DNA of 64,000 bases from Rhodosorus marinus (Eukaryota; Rhodophyta; Stylonematophyceae; Stylonematales; Stylonemataceae): the NCBI GenBank assembly GCA_029953675.1, contig JAMWBK010000003.1, positions 2,852,001 through 2,916,000 of the forward strand. Direction: 5' to 3'. Shown one piece after another: positions 49,185-61,193 of the stretch (position 1 is the stretch's first letter; each line of letters begins with the position of its first letter). Below the pieces are notes generated by a model that was not told the origin of the DNA, did not search any database, and saw only the letters and a program-made list of their open reading frames with translations. The position numbers and the translations under genes are program-made.

Positions 49185-52100
49185 ATTCGCTGCACCTAAC
49201 GCACTTGAGGTTGTTGATATGAAATTGATACACGCCGCTGATCACATGGACGCGGAAGTAGGACATTTCCCGTTTGCTATTGACTGAAATTGCCGAAAGA
49301 GGCAGGTCGATGGGTCACATCGGATCTTCCCGAAGAAACGAGACGGACCTCAACCACAAGCAAAGTACAAGAACAGAACTGTCTACGAACCTATCCCGGT
49401 CTATGCAACCGAGCCAGCAACACGGTGCCACACCGGATTGTCCCAGCACGACTGAGAATGACACCAACTGAAAGCCAGACGATGATCTACTGCAGTGCGA
49501 TTCATGGATGGAAATAAGAGCTGCCCGCAGTGAGGTCATAAGGTATTGCGAGGTGTACAGAAGCCCTTTTTGCGCGAGTGCTCTTTTGTGTGGGCGCAAG
49601 TCCCACTAAGAAGCGCTGGGCCGAGGAGGCTTTTGGAATGGCGATTGCACCTCACAAGGAGGGGGAGAGCGGGGGCGGTATGAGCAGAAGTTCTTGTCAA
49701 AACCCGCACAGCCGAGAAGGCATTTGGACCGGGAATTGCACAGTACGCGGCCACTGTCATGTATCATGACGCATCGTCAATTGTTGAGTTCTCCGACACT
49801 GGTGAGTCGGCGGATGTGTTTATGTGCAAACTCCAAACCATAGGTGAAGGAACGGGTGTCGATGTACAAACTGATAGGTGGGCGTGCTGACCTCTGACAC
49901 CCGCGATCTAATAGTAGACGACTCTCGTGGCAGTGCTTCAGGGTACGTTGGCAAAGCTACCATGCATGGAAACCAAATTGATAGGATTTCCATTTTCAGT
50001 AGTCTTCAAACTTCGAGCATCTTCTGAAATCGAGTTTTCAACGGTCTGACAGCGCCCCGGCTGAAAGTGTGTGTCACACAGTAGGCAGTGGATTGGGGGA
50101 CATCGTGTCTGTCCCGATCTTCATAAACGCCACAAAGGATACAGGACACTCCTGAGGGGTAAGGAACCTGGTGACGACATAGGAACACCCCTCGCACAGG
50201 TTTCTTGCCCAAGCAAGAGACGAACAGGAACCAATCCTATCCTTCCAAATTTCCTGCTCCTCAGCGCCACATTCATTCCAACTAGGGTTGTGAATCCCAT
50301 CTCAATCAGCGCCAAAGGAAAAATGTGGAATTTCGTGAGTGGACCGTAAAAATCTATCCCCTGCAACCTTCGTTCAGATATCCAGAATGGAAACCGTCAT
50401 GTTGTGACAACTTCATTCGTTGAAAAGTTTTAATATCACGATAGAAAAAAAATTATCAATTGAAAAAAAACCAAAATCAAATATAGTATCCTATTCAAAG
50501 TATCAATTAGGTATTATGATTGGATAGAATTTGAAAATTTCCGTTTATGAAATCTTCTCGAGAAGTCCCACCCATGACCAGCAGTTTCGAGCTCAAAAAT
50601 AAGATTAATTTGTGAAGACGGCCCCTCTTGCCGTCGCGACCAAAAAAGGCTGGAATCGTATTGCCTTCCCAACCACCCCGTCCGGAGTTCATTGTAACCA
50701 CTATTCCCTGCGAGATTAGTTCTCTACTTTATATTATTTATTTGAGTTCTCGAACCCAAGCCCCCAGATCAGTCCTTTTTTTCCCGAGGAAAGCGTGCGT
50801 CACATCACCCCCCGCCCTGCTCTTTCCCTACTGCTCTCCTCCTCTGATTCCCGAAAGAAAAAGCTCAAGTAGATTGAAGTCGTCTATCAAAATTAGGAAT
50901 ATTCAAGACCACTCGATGTTCAGACTAGTTTTGAGGGGGTTTGTCGTGTATGATATCACTCCTCCAAAAGTTCAGTGGACCCCTTAGCCTCGAGGCGGGT
51001 AAGAAAGAAGTCACCCAAAGAGTACCAAGTTATTTTATTATTATATGAAGCTCCTTCATCGCTGGAGGAGAAAAATGCTTTTTCCTACCCCTATAGTGGG
51101 ATTGAATTCTTCCCTCGAAGAATCCATGCAAGTCACATCCCCCTTTTTAAAGAGCTCCAAAAATCCAAAGAGCGCGAAAACAAACAGAAAATCAACCTGA
51201 ACACGGAATGTACTACACGAATCCATGTTCCCGCATTTCTTATCTGAAGATTTCTTCAGATCCAAAATCCTCTCACAAAATATAAAATGTATAAGAAACC
51301 CAACGAATCCCGGTAGAGGTTTTCCAGCCGGGGGAAAAAACCACAACCCTGCACTATCAGAATTTTCCCGGGTCTGGGACACCGCGCCAATTCTTCTTAG
51401 ACGGATTTCGGTGCAAAGCAAAGGGGGGGGAACGGTTCCTCCTCTATAAAAACGATTCAATGCAAAAAACATGTTTTCTCTTTTTATTCTACATTCTAGC
51501 CCAGATTCTCATAGAAAAAGTAGGTTGGATTTGCTCTAATGAGTATGACTCGGCAGGGGGGGTTACCGAGCCAACTCGTGAAAGTCATGTGGACCGGGTT
51601 TTTGGTAGGGAGTAGAGGAGATAGGGGTTCGACGGGGGTTTGAGCGGGGCAGGGGTGGGGGGGACGTGATGAGAAATAACCGCCTAAATTTGGTTAATCC
51701 GCTTTTTTGCTTTAAGAAGGGGAAAACTGGATTTTGCGTGGGGAATTTTTTTTGTTTTATTTTGTTTTTGATTGGTGAAAGTAGCGTGTGAAGTTTCAGG
51801 GGTATCATAATGACCAGAGCAGGAGGGTTGCTCTTCGTGACCGGGAAGGGTCTTGGGTTGCTTTTGGAGGTTAAGTTGTTGGAGGCGGGGGAGTTAATAT
51901 AAATTTCTTTTCTTCGGGGGGGGGGGTGGAGATGTTGGAGTGCCTCAAGGTTTAAAGGAGTCTGCTTTGCTTTGCTTCGTTGGAGTTGTGGATCAGCGTC
52001 GTCCGTTGCAAGGTGAGCGGAGTGAGGGTGTTGGATGTGGGTGCACAGTCTGGATGATTGATGGATGTAGAGAAGTGAAGGGGGAGATTCTTCTCGATGC

Positions 52101-52244
52101 ACGATTAGGGAGAAAGGGTTTCAAGGAGAGCATTTAGGTGGGGTTGTGGGGGTTTTGTTGTCTCTGAGAGTCGGTGAGGTTTTTGAGAGAGTGAGCTCGG
52201 GGTTGTCAGTCTCAGTGAACTGCGCCGGGGCTGGACTTGTGGGG
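49185..52244. other. Long intergenic spacer
   Basis: Three kilobases without a supported gene. The first 1.2 kb has mixed composition and small open frames without domains; 50.4-52.0 kb is AT-rich with A-, C- and G-runs (for example G-runs near 51420 and 51918). The end is the 5' flank of the ABC1 kinase gene. Confidence 0.55.
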
Positions 52245-55200
52245 ATGGGTTACGGTTTTGTGTCTGGTGCTGGGGTTTCAGCGCGGAAATCTGAACTTCT
52301 TAGGAAGCGCTGCACTGCTCGTGGCGGCAGACGGCCTTGTACTGGGAAAGGTGGGTACTTGCCTTAGCGCTGCTTTTTTGAGAAAGGCACCGTCGGATGA
52401 CGTTGTTTGTCATTGAATTTGAGTTTGGGGGGATGTTCTTATTTCTTTGCCCTCTGTTGCTTTTTAAGCAGGTGGATTGAGAAAGGGTGTCGTCGTATCC
52501 GTTGCAAGCGAACGTCCTGCTGCCTCGAATGGCACTGCGAAGGAGGACCCTTTCCCAAGTGGTGTGGATGGATTGAACGGAGTTCGAGGATCGTCAGGAA
52601 AGGTGGGAAAGGATGATTATTTAGAAGCGAATGATACCGCCGAGGAGGCCAATTCCAGCGAGCTATTTGACATAGCGTTAAATGGTAAGGCCGTGGTTAT
52701 GTACAATGACCGGAAATTCTTGCACTATGCGAAGGAAAGAATGAACAACTTAGCATATCTGCGTGTTTTTGGAATTGTAGGGAACTCATACCCAGTGAAT
52801 TCGGTGGGAGTATCATCCGATGTGATGGAAGTGAAAGCCAATGGTGTTCACAGAGAGGGACAAAATGGTGTGCACAGAGAAGGACAAAACTCTGTGCGCA
52901 GAGAAGGGCAGAACGGTGCGATTAAGAGCGAGCAGTCACGCGAGGAATCTCCTGTTGAATCAGGAGAGCAGTCGAATGGGATTACGCAGGAGAAGATTGA
53001 TTCAATCAGTGCCAAGGATAAGAGAGCTTCTTCGAAAATGGAGCGACCTAGGCCGCGGGGGAGAAGCACTGAGCGTAGGGAGCAGAGGGCTTCAGCTACT
53101 CGCCGCTCTAATCTTGCGGAACGCGCACCTGCGGCCCCCACAGAAGTGGTTGACAGGAAGGTTTGTAGTGCCGAAGGAAACTGTAATTGTCCCCGAAAAA
53201 GGTGCTGAAGAGTGTCTTTTCTGGTTCTCACAATGTGCAGGCAGCTGGCGAGAGGATTCTTGCCTCGATGAAGTCCAAAAGAAGTGAGATGTACGGCATG
53301 GAGGCCATGGAGATGGAAGTTGGATGGGCTAAGAGAGGAAAGTCTAATGCATGGCTCCGAACGTTTGAGATTTGGATGTTCTTTGTTCGAGTATTGTTCG
53401 CGGAACTTGTGCTTCGGCGGGAAAATGACAAGGACAATGTTTCATCCATCCGAGAAGAGAATGCAAAGCGTCTGAGGTTTGGGCTTTTGAAACTTGGGTG
53501 AGTGGGATTGTAGAAATATCAACTGCTTCGTTGTGGGAGGAACCTAAAGCCGCTAGTTTTTGTCTCCTCTATTACCAGGCCCACGTTCATCAAACTCGGA
53601 CAACTTCTGTCGACAAGGGTAGATGTCCTACCAGCAGAATATGTTAACGAACTCAAAGTACTCCAGGACAAGGTTCCCGGCTTCGACGGAAAGAAAGCTG
53701 TGGAGATTGTTGAAACTGAGCTGGTAAGTGGCCTCGTGATGCTCTTCCTTGCGCTGCGGCCCAACCTTCTTACCATTTCGCCCCTTGCTTTATCACCTTA
53801 GGGTTCAAGTATTGAGAACCTTTTCGACGCTTTCGATGAAACTCCTATTGCAGCCGCTAGCTTGGGACAAGTACACCTTGCTGTGCTGAAAGGAGAGCAA
53901 GTTGCCGTGAAGGTGCGCAGCGCGTGTTCTGCCATTGTTTGCTACGTCCTCGTCCCTTACTGTTCAACCGCCTAATTTCGTTTTGCTTGCGTTTGGCGGT
54001 TTGTGCGATACGTAGGTACAACGACAAGGCCTGAAGGACCTCTTTGATGTAGACCTGAAGAATCTGAGAGTTCTCGCGAAATTGCTCGACAAATTTGATC
54101 CAAAAGCCGATGGAGCGAACCGCGACTGGGTGTCTATTTATGAAGAAAGCGCGAAGCTGTTGTATGAAGAGATTGACTATTTTGCTGAAGGTCGCAATGC
54201 GGACAGGTTCCGAAAGAATTTCACCAAGGTCAAGTGGGTAAAGGTACCCAGTGTATATTGGGACCGAACAACAACGCGGGTTCTATCGATGGAGTACTGC
54301 CCGGGGATTAAAATCAGTGAGACGGAGGAGTTAGCAAAGAACGGAGTGGATCGCAGCCTACTCGCGGAGAGGTCTGGTCAGTCCTACCTGACTCAGCTGT
54401 TTAGACATGGATTCTTCCACTGTGATCCGCACCCGGGAAACATGTCTGTGGACAACGTTGACGGGGGACGGCTTATATACTATGACTTTGGGATGATGGC
54501 TGAGATTCAACCCACGGTTAAGGAGGGTCTGGTAAACCTGATTTTCGGGGTTTATGAGGGGAACGAGAAGGACATTTGCAATGCACTCGAGCAGATGGGA
54601 ATCCTCAATCAGAATGTTGATCGAATAACCGTTGAAAAGGTTGGCAGATACTTTTTGAAATCGTTCCGCGAGAATATGCAGAAAGGCGCTGAATCGAAGA
54701 GCAACACTGACACGAAGGCGGAACTGAGTCAGAGATTGTCGGCGATCGGTGAGGACCTGGTGTCTGTCGGTGACGATCAACCATTCAAGTTCCCCGCGAC
54801 CTTCACTTTCGTGTTCCGGGCCTTTACAACGCTGGAAGGTAGACAAAGTGGACTCTCAGCTGCTCTAATTACCCCGCTTTGTTTCCTAAACCCGCGAAAT
54901 TTGAACATGTTTGCTCAGGTATTGGCAAAGGTTTAAGCCCTGACTATGACTTGACGAAGATTGCCCAACCGTTCCTGAAAGAGCTGATTGACCTCAAGGA
55001 TGGGTCTGCAGCTGAGAGCGCTGCGAAGAACATCCGAAAGGCACTCGGATGGAGGAAAAAGGACCTCGCGGCTGTGGTTCAACAACCGCGCAAGATTGAC
55101 TACATTGCAGACATTGTACACAAAATGGAACAGGGAGATTTCCGCGTCCGCGCGAGAGTACTCGAAAGTGAGAGGTAGGTGCTTTGTGCATGTTTTAGTT

Positions 55201-55472
55201 CTTTCTATGATTTCTCCTGACGGGAAGGTATCTTTTTCTTAAACAGGGCCTTCAAGAGAGCCGAGGTCGTACAAGAGAACTTGGGCTTTGGGATCCTTGC
55301 CTCGACATTCCTTAACTCCGCGCTGGTATTGAGCGCCAGCGCTGGTCGGATCGTCTTGGCTACCCGAATGCTATGGATCCTAGCACTCGTAAGCGGGATT
55401 CGGCTGCTTTTGGGCGTCGTCAAGCTTCGGAAGCTTGATTCTAAATTTAAGAAATATGCAGGTCGGGGCTAA
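52245..55472 (+). CDS. ABC1/UbiB/ADCK-family atypical kinase
   Basis: Atypical kinase-like protein of the COQ8/ABC1K group, acting on isoprenoid-quinone metabolism in mitochondria or plastids. Eight exons (52245-52350, 52472-53160, 53241-53497, 53579-53723, 53802-53912, 54016-54838, 54919-55174, 55247-55472) give 870 residues. Family motifs in order: KLGQ (KxGQ, in [12 protein letters not shown]), the Ala-rich loop [17 protein letters not shown] with the ATP-site Lys, [15 protein letters not shown], the catalytic loop HCDPHPGN, and YYDFGMM as DFG. A C-terminal pair of hydrophobic segments near [15 protein letters not shown] and [16 protein letters not shown] could anchor it in a membrane. The N-terminal 290 residues are Ser/Glu-rich, include a threefold octapeptide repeat and may begin with an organelle transit peptide; length resembles plastid ABC1Ks more than mitochondrial COQ8. 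Start 52245 is the only in-frame ATG before the first intron. Confidence 0.9.
52843..52914 (+). repeat. Three 24-bp tandem repeats inside the ABC1 kinase gene
   Basis: Units at 52843-52866, 52867-52890 and 52891-52914 encode [16 protein letters not shown] and SVRREGQN. The unit length is a multiple of three and the first two copies differ only at silent sites, which suggests recent expansion under coding constraint. Confidence 0.92.
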
Positions 55473-55823
55473 GTCCGTGCTCGTACATTCCAATCTACTC
55501 TCCTAACAGAAAACTTTTTTTGAGAACTAAAAGCAAATAAGCAAATTTGAGCATGTAAGGGAGCGATAGCGGAAAACGCTCCCACGAGCGTGACGAGGTT
55601 TTGGATGCCGAAATTTCTTTAATTCCTGGACTCACAAGCCCGCCCACGCGAGCTGTTCAACATAATCAACCCTCGTGCCTCCACAACGTCTGTTCACCTA
55701 AGCACAGTCTTAGGATGCAAGAAAACATCACGCACGCAGTGTTGGACGCTCCTCGCTCATCCATGTCATGTGTATCTATTGCGGCATACATTATCATATT
55801 GGTAAAGTCGTCCGAAGCAAAGT

Positions 55824-56744
55824 AAATACCAACCAGTACTTCAATTCAGCGGTATTTATGCTGAGAATAAATACCGTAGCAAACGAGCTGGAATCGTGGT
55901 ACGTTATTCTAGTCCAAAGACCAGAAGCTACGTGACCACCGGGACGAGGCAAGGGAAGAACGTTCAGGGGGCCTTCAAGAAGGGGCCCAAGACAGTAGTA
56001 ACTAGTTGTATTGTTGTATTTTCTACATTGCTACCTCTCGAATGTGCTTCCACAAGTAGTAGCAAACAGCTAAAAACCCCTGGCCAGCAGGCTTGGCTGT
56101 TTGGGATAGTTTGAAGTAGAAGATGGACCGAAGTTCCGAGTGGAAAAAGTTATACCTCGCCACAGATTTATATAGTTCTATCCCGATCTTCATAAATACC
56201 TCTATTCTGAGACGGGATCGAGGGTTCGACACTGGACTATATCAACCGTTTGATCTGGTCGTAAGACCGTAACTTTTGCTACCGTTTGAGCCGGTCTTAA
56301 GAAAGTGGACTTTTGCACTCATTCGTTTGGATCTTAGGCTTGTTACTCTTGGCTATGTTTGAGTCGCGCAGGAGGCTATATAAGCTGGCTCTACGCCGAA
56401 CTTGGGGAGGTAGGAGAAGAGTAAAAAAACGAATTCTGGGTACAAGTAATATCAGACTTGACTAGGTTTGTTCACGGGTTCTTGCTTTTGGTATCCATTT
56501 AGGAGAGCGAACATTTGGAAGAGAGCTTTAGATTTGGTGGGGATCACTTAGAGTTCTACCATGCGCTCAGTATTTATTCTTAGGGCCGCTTTTTTTTTCA
56601 GATTGGTATTTATTTTTTAAAACTTTTTTTAGGCTTACCATCCCCCATCGTTTTAACGATAACAATGCCGATAATACCGATGGGAAAAGAAAGACGCTGA
56701 AATCGAGGTCGTTTTCAAGCAAATACCGATTTTGGTTGGTATTT
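55824..56744. repeat. Possible non-autonomous element with 12-bp terminal inverted repeats
   Basis: aaataccaacca (55824-55835) and tggttggtattt (56733-56744) are perfect inverted repeats 0.9 kb apart. Between and beside them the word ATACC or its complement recurs, including a 10-bp-stem hairpin at 55850-55876 (cggtatttat, seven-base loop, ataaataccg) and a second small dyad at 56721-56744. No transposase is encoded and no clear target-site duplication is visible, so the element status is tentative. Confidence 0.35.
56245..56316. repeat. Two-copy tandem repeat, 36-bp unit
   Basis: accgtttga at 56245 and 56281, each followed by a similar tggtcgtaagaccg/cggtcttaagaaag segment and an acttttgc end. 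About 70% identity between copies. Only two copies, no function apparent. Confidence 0.6.
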
Positions 56745-57175
56745 CCCTATTCTTTTTCTATCCTGCGGATGGGACAACCCTAATATTGGTATAAACTAAA
56801 AATCAAAAGAAAAATTAAACATGCTTTGAATAGCAAAGTAATTTCGAGGCTATCAAATGACACCTGTTGACAACAATTATAGCAATTGGTTAAAATGAGT
56901 TTCCGGAGGACATGATTCGTTCAATTTACTGTTTTCATCTGTTGTCCCATATTTTAGACAAACAGGGAATGTTGTCCCGTATTGTAGGAGTCGAATCTCT
57001 TATCCGCCGGGGGAGGGGGAGGGAGCTGATTATGAGAATTGGGATTGATCACCGACGCTCCTCCGCACGGGTAGAGGACGCGGTCTGCGGGGACTAAGAG
57101 AACTATGTTAGCCTTCGTGTTGTATCGCCGTCGTCTGACAACTACTCGTTGAGAATCCGATCCATTAGCGGAAAA

Positions 57176-58180
57176 ATGAAGGCCGGTGCGGGGCGATTGA
57201 CTAGAAAGTGGTCCAACGGTTTCAACCCGGTCAATTCCTGGAGGAGATGTGTTTCGTCAAGTCCTAAGGAAACTGCAATAGTGTTGCTAAGCGGAGGACT
57301 TGACAGCGCCACCGTTCTAGCCATAGCGAGGGAGCGTTTTCGGTGTGTTGCACTTTCTTTCGATTACGGCCAGCGGCACAAGCATGAGCTACTGGCGGCG
57401 AATGAGCTTGCGACGCATATGAAGGCGAGCAAGCATGTCGTAGTCAACCTGGACCTCCGGGTGATCGGCGGATCGGCATTGACTACTGATGATATCAAAG
57501 TTCCGAAGGTACGAATACGGGTGTCTCGCCTCCAAACTTTTTAGAATTGCAATCGTCGGAATCATCCCTCAGTTCCACGGTTTGACACCAGCAAAAACAG
57601 GGGCGAAAGAACGACGACATGTCGAAATCCATTCCGGTCACGTACGTGCCTGCACGGAACACGATCTTCCTAAGCTACGCTATGGCGCTGGCGGAAACAC
57701 ATGAAAGCGATCATGTTTTCATCGGCGCTAACGCAGTCGACTACAGTGGATACCCGGACTGTCGTCCCGAGTACTTTCAAGCATTTCAGAACATGGCAAA
57801 GTGAGAAAGCACGAGTTCAAACGCAGTTCTCGAAAGGCACCGAACTTCTGTTTTAACTTAACAACATCTTCTCTCCATTGTGATGTTTTCCACGGCATTT
57901 CCTTCTCATCGCGTTTTCTACGCACAGCCTAGCAACCAAGCGGTCGGTGGAATCCGAAGAGTCAAAGCTTGAAGTACATGCTCCTCTGCTAAACTGGACA
58001 AAGCAGAAGATCATTCAGGAGGGGCTTGCTCGCGGAGTCGACTACAGTATGACGCATTCATGCTACGACCCAGCAGAGAACGGTGCACCGTGCGAAAGCT
58101 GCGATTCTTGTCAGCTGAGGCGAACAGCCTTTCTCGAAATCGGTTTCAAGGAGGATCCCGTAGTCTCGCGGTACCGATAA
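57176..58180 (+). CDS. queC: 7-cyano-7-deazaguanine synthase (QueC)
   Basis: Converts 7-carboxy-7-deazaguanine to preQ0 with ATP and ammonia, the step leading to queuosine or other 7-deazaguanines. Three exons (57176-57508, 57601-57800, 57928-58180) give 261 residues. The PP-loop is [13 protein letters not shown], followed by [14 protein letters not shown], which is diagnostic of Que[15 protein letters not shown] and [17 protein letters not shown] are also family blocks. Four zinc-binding Cys lie at the end: SCYDP, then CESCDSC. A basic N-terminal extension of about 30 residues ([20 protein letters not shown]) precedes the enzyme core and may target an organelle. Two spliceosomal introns show it is a resident nuclear gene, not contamination. 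Its stop codon is 36 bp from that of TBCCD1 on the other strand. No other queuosine-pathway gene is in the window. Confidence 0.93.
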
Positions 58181-58216
58181 GTTCAGGTATGTATTCCTTC
58201 TTTTGTACTGAGCCTC

Positions 58217-60851
58217 TTACTTCCCCGCTGCCTTGTTAAACTCCTCCTCCAGCTTAACGAGATCATTGATCTGCCTCAAGTTACCGCTCGTGATTAGCCA
58301 CTCACGGAAATATTCTTGTACCACCGATTGCAGATCCTGCCCTGAACTTCCCCCCTGCTTTCCATCATCGGTATATTTCGACTGAGCGGTCCTTACAGCT
58401 TTGCGTAGGCCCTCCACCTCGGCCTTTCGCCTCTCGATGATCTCAGCGTACTTTGGTGGCAATGGTGCGGCCTGCGATATATTAAGTCAACATTAACGAC
58501 GTCAGGAATGCCGATGACTAAATGGATTCAACGAAAGTGGAATCAATCACGGGCAAAGGTCATATCTAAATCTTAGTTCATACCTGGGGCGCTGGAGTCA
58601 CCCCGGAGCTTATGGTGGGCTCGGACTCCTTCGCAATGGGAACGACGAATGGGAAGAACTTCTCCGGTGGTAGCAATGTCACAACGCTCGCTGGAAGCGT
58701 TGGCGAAGGTTGATCCGCATTTGGGGATCCAGAAAACGCAGAGCTACCTGCACTTACCCCTATAGGAGCATAGTAATCATCCCATGTATTCTTAGTCGGG
58801 TCTACCCCAATAACTTTGGCGTCTCTGCACAGGGAGCAATAAGGTTCTTACAGCATTAGAACATTGTTTTGAGAGGATCAGGCCGTATTAAACAAAGCTG
58901 AAGTACCTTTCAAACTGATCATAGCTGGCATTGTAAGGCCCGAATACTACAGCCCTCGTATCTCCGATCACTTGCGGTTTATGGTTTGTGCACAAGTAGA
59001 CGGTCGTATCCACGCAGTTGCTCACCCTACAGTTTTTTGCAGTCGCGATGATCTGTTCCACACCGGTTCACGAAGCAGCAAGAGCAAACGAATCCACCTT
59101 AAGAAAGCCAGTTACAAGAAAGTTCATCACCTCCTAAATCGATCTCAATGTGCAACGTACCTTAACACGGCTGCAGGCGTTGATTGACAGGCTGACCGCA
59201 GCGCCGACAAAAATGGTGCAATCCATGCATCCAATTACACTCACCCGATGCGTTGAATTCAAGATGTACACGTAAGATTCTGAGCACTCCACAATTCTCA
59301 CATCTTTCCCCCTCAACGGTGACTGCGCCGTTCCAGACCGAAGCATGGTCTTCTTCTCTAACCGCAAAACCTACGCAATGGATAGAAAAGGCAATCCAGA
59401 GGAGGACGTAGGGGATAAACCACCCAGTTAGAACTCTTAACCCAGCAACTTATCGACTCCCATCGACGACGCGAATGGCACCGGAGATCATCTTCTCAAC
59501 CCCTACAACCTCGGCGCTATCTTCGGTCTCCCGTTGAAGGCGAGAGACGAGTCAAACAAGCAAGGCACGCCTACAACCCAAGCAATGATCACGATTTTCT
59601 CCCACCTCAAAGGTCTGATGCTTCGCAGCTTTATCCTTCTGTTCCTTGAGTAGCCTCTTTATTGTGCTAATGATCGTTCTGATTGGCAACTTCTTCTCAC
59701 GATCTTCCTCCCATTCTTTGAATACGCTGCTGACTGGTAAGAATCGGCCTGAGTAGTTTGTTTGGCCGCAGGAGGACAGACAGTGCATTAGAGAACGGCC
59801 AGGGGTTTGTCTAGAGGTTCAAGTGAAAGTACACACCAACAGGTAGCCTAACCTAATTGGAGGCTGCTGAAGCGCCAAAGAAAGGCTTTTTGATACATAC
59901 CTTCATCATCCAAGCCGACAAGGAAGAGATAGGAAAGGTGATCGACTTGTTTCAAAGATAATTGGGTGTCTGCCGTTGCTCCTTCGATTCCATACAGTTG
60001 GGCCACCATTTGCAGGATTCCCTCGAGGTTCTCGAGGATCAGCATCTCCTCACGGCCAAGGTCATGGATCATTGTCGACTGCAGCAGTGGGCTTCTGTGA
60101 ATTAGTACAAGCGAAGAACGGTTAAGTGTTATTTCCTGGTCTGTAAAAAGGTGCGTTCGATGCGCTTATGTGGCAAGTTGATGTGAACTGGACTTACGAT
60201 GCCATTTGATTTGGTAACCTCTCGTGGTTGAGGTCTGTCGGAGTTCCAGCTCGTCGCAATGTGCCCTCCTCAGGCCACTTTGCATCCGCTTTTTCGCGAT
60301 AGTTTGAAGCCAGTTTTTTTGATCGAAGCTGGAGGAGTAGGTAGATCAAGAGCTCCGGGAATGGGAGGTAGATATTTTCCTTGCTTGTGAAAGGGTTGAA
60401 TTCGACAATTGGTGCCACCCACTTCCCTGCGTTGGAGCTGCGAGCGAGGCAAGCCGTTCAACGAAATTTTGAAGACGTCAGTTCTTCGCGGAGATTGTTC
60501 TGGAAAAACAGGCGACAAGAGCAAAGAAGCGAAAAGCAAGGAAGAAAGTAGGGAGCTTCGAGCATACACTTTCATGGAGGCGTTGACCGCGAGAATTGAC
60601 TGCGGAAAGTGAATGCACATAGCACCGATCACAACATCCTGCCAATCGTCTGACTTTGGCAACCACCCACTAGTTATCCTAGTAAACAGCTCCCTCGTTA
60701 TACACGGAACGCCGTTCACATCTACGCAGTAGCTCCTCTCCTCTACAAGCTGGCCAAAATCGACAGAGTCAGACAATGTTGCCGCAACTATTAACGGAAC
60801 CTGCATCGAATGCTCAAAGAGCAAGCGTTGTATTCTTAATCCTTTCTCCAT
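58217..60851 (-). CDS. TBCCD1: TBCC domain-containing protein 1 (TBCCD1)
   Basis: Tubulin-cofactor-C-related protein of centrosome/basal-body positioning. Eight exons, minus strand: 60851-60570, 60421-60198, 60094-59901, 59748-59606, 59370-59161, 59052-58907, 58824-58584, 58471-58217, giving 564 residues (human TBCCD1: 557). The TBCC/C-CAP beta helix covers about residues 275-400: VRIVECSESYVYILNS, VIGCMDCTIFVG, and VSNCVDTTVYLCTNHKPQVI. Downstream DPTKNTWDDYYAP, LLPPEKFFPFVVPI and the C-terminal REWLITSGNLRQINDLV match TBCCD1. The catalytic Arg of true TBCC is not evident, as in other TBCCD1 proteins. It implies the organism builds, or recently built, a centriole or flagellum, which matters for judging its lineage. 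Exon 4's acceptor (59749) was picked because it alone keeps the phase. Confidence 0.88.
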
Positions 60852-61193
60852 CGTCTTAGTTCAACTAAAACAACAAAGTACTCCCACCACGTTTACAACA
60901 TCAAACGAAGCCCCGCCGGTTGAAGTTTTAAATCCGCACTTTACAAGACTACTCCATTAAGATCCTTCCAAATTCCCCACGTTTTCAATCCATTCATCCT
61001 CTATCACTCACAAGAGAAGAGTCTCGTTGTCCTGAAGCTCACGCTTCAACAGTCCTCCCCCACCCTCCGGCAACCTCAGAACTCATATTTTTGCCCCGCT
61101 GATGATCCTATATTTTCTTTAACAACGCAATTATTCTAAATCATACACACATTTCTTCTTCTTCTAGACCACAATACCATTTCCTGGCGCTAA

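Larger units (their letters stand above)
55473..57175. other. Spacer with inverted ATACC-containing repeats
   Basis: No supported gene. Includes a hairpin (55850-55876), inverted 12-mers (55824-55835 and 56733-56744), a two-copy tandem repeat (56245-56316) and the queC 5' flank. A short frame at 55601-55825 is not supported. Confidence 0.6.

Noticed and set aside
56990-57100. tRNA-like B-box sequence (ggagtcgaatctc)
   Set aside because: No matching A box or cloverleaf could be drawn; other B-box-like words near 56221 and 47194 failed for the same reason.
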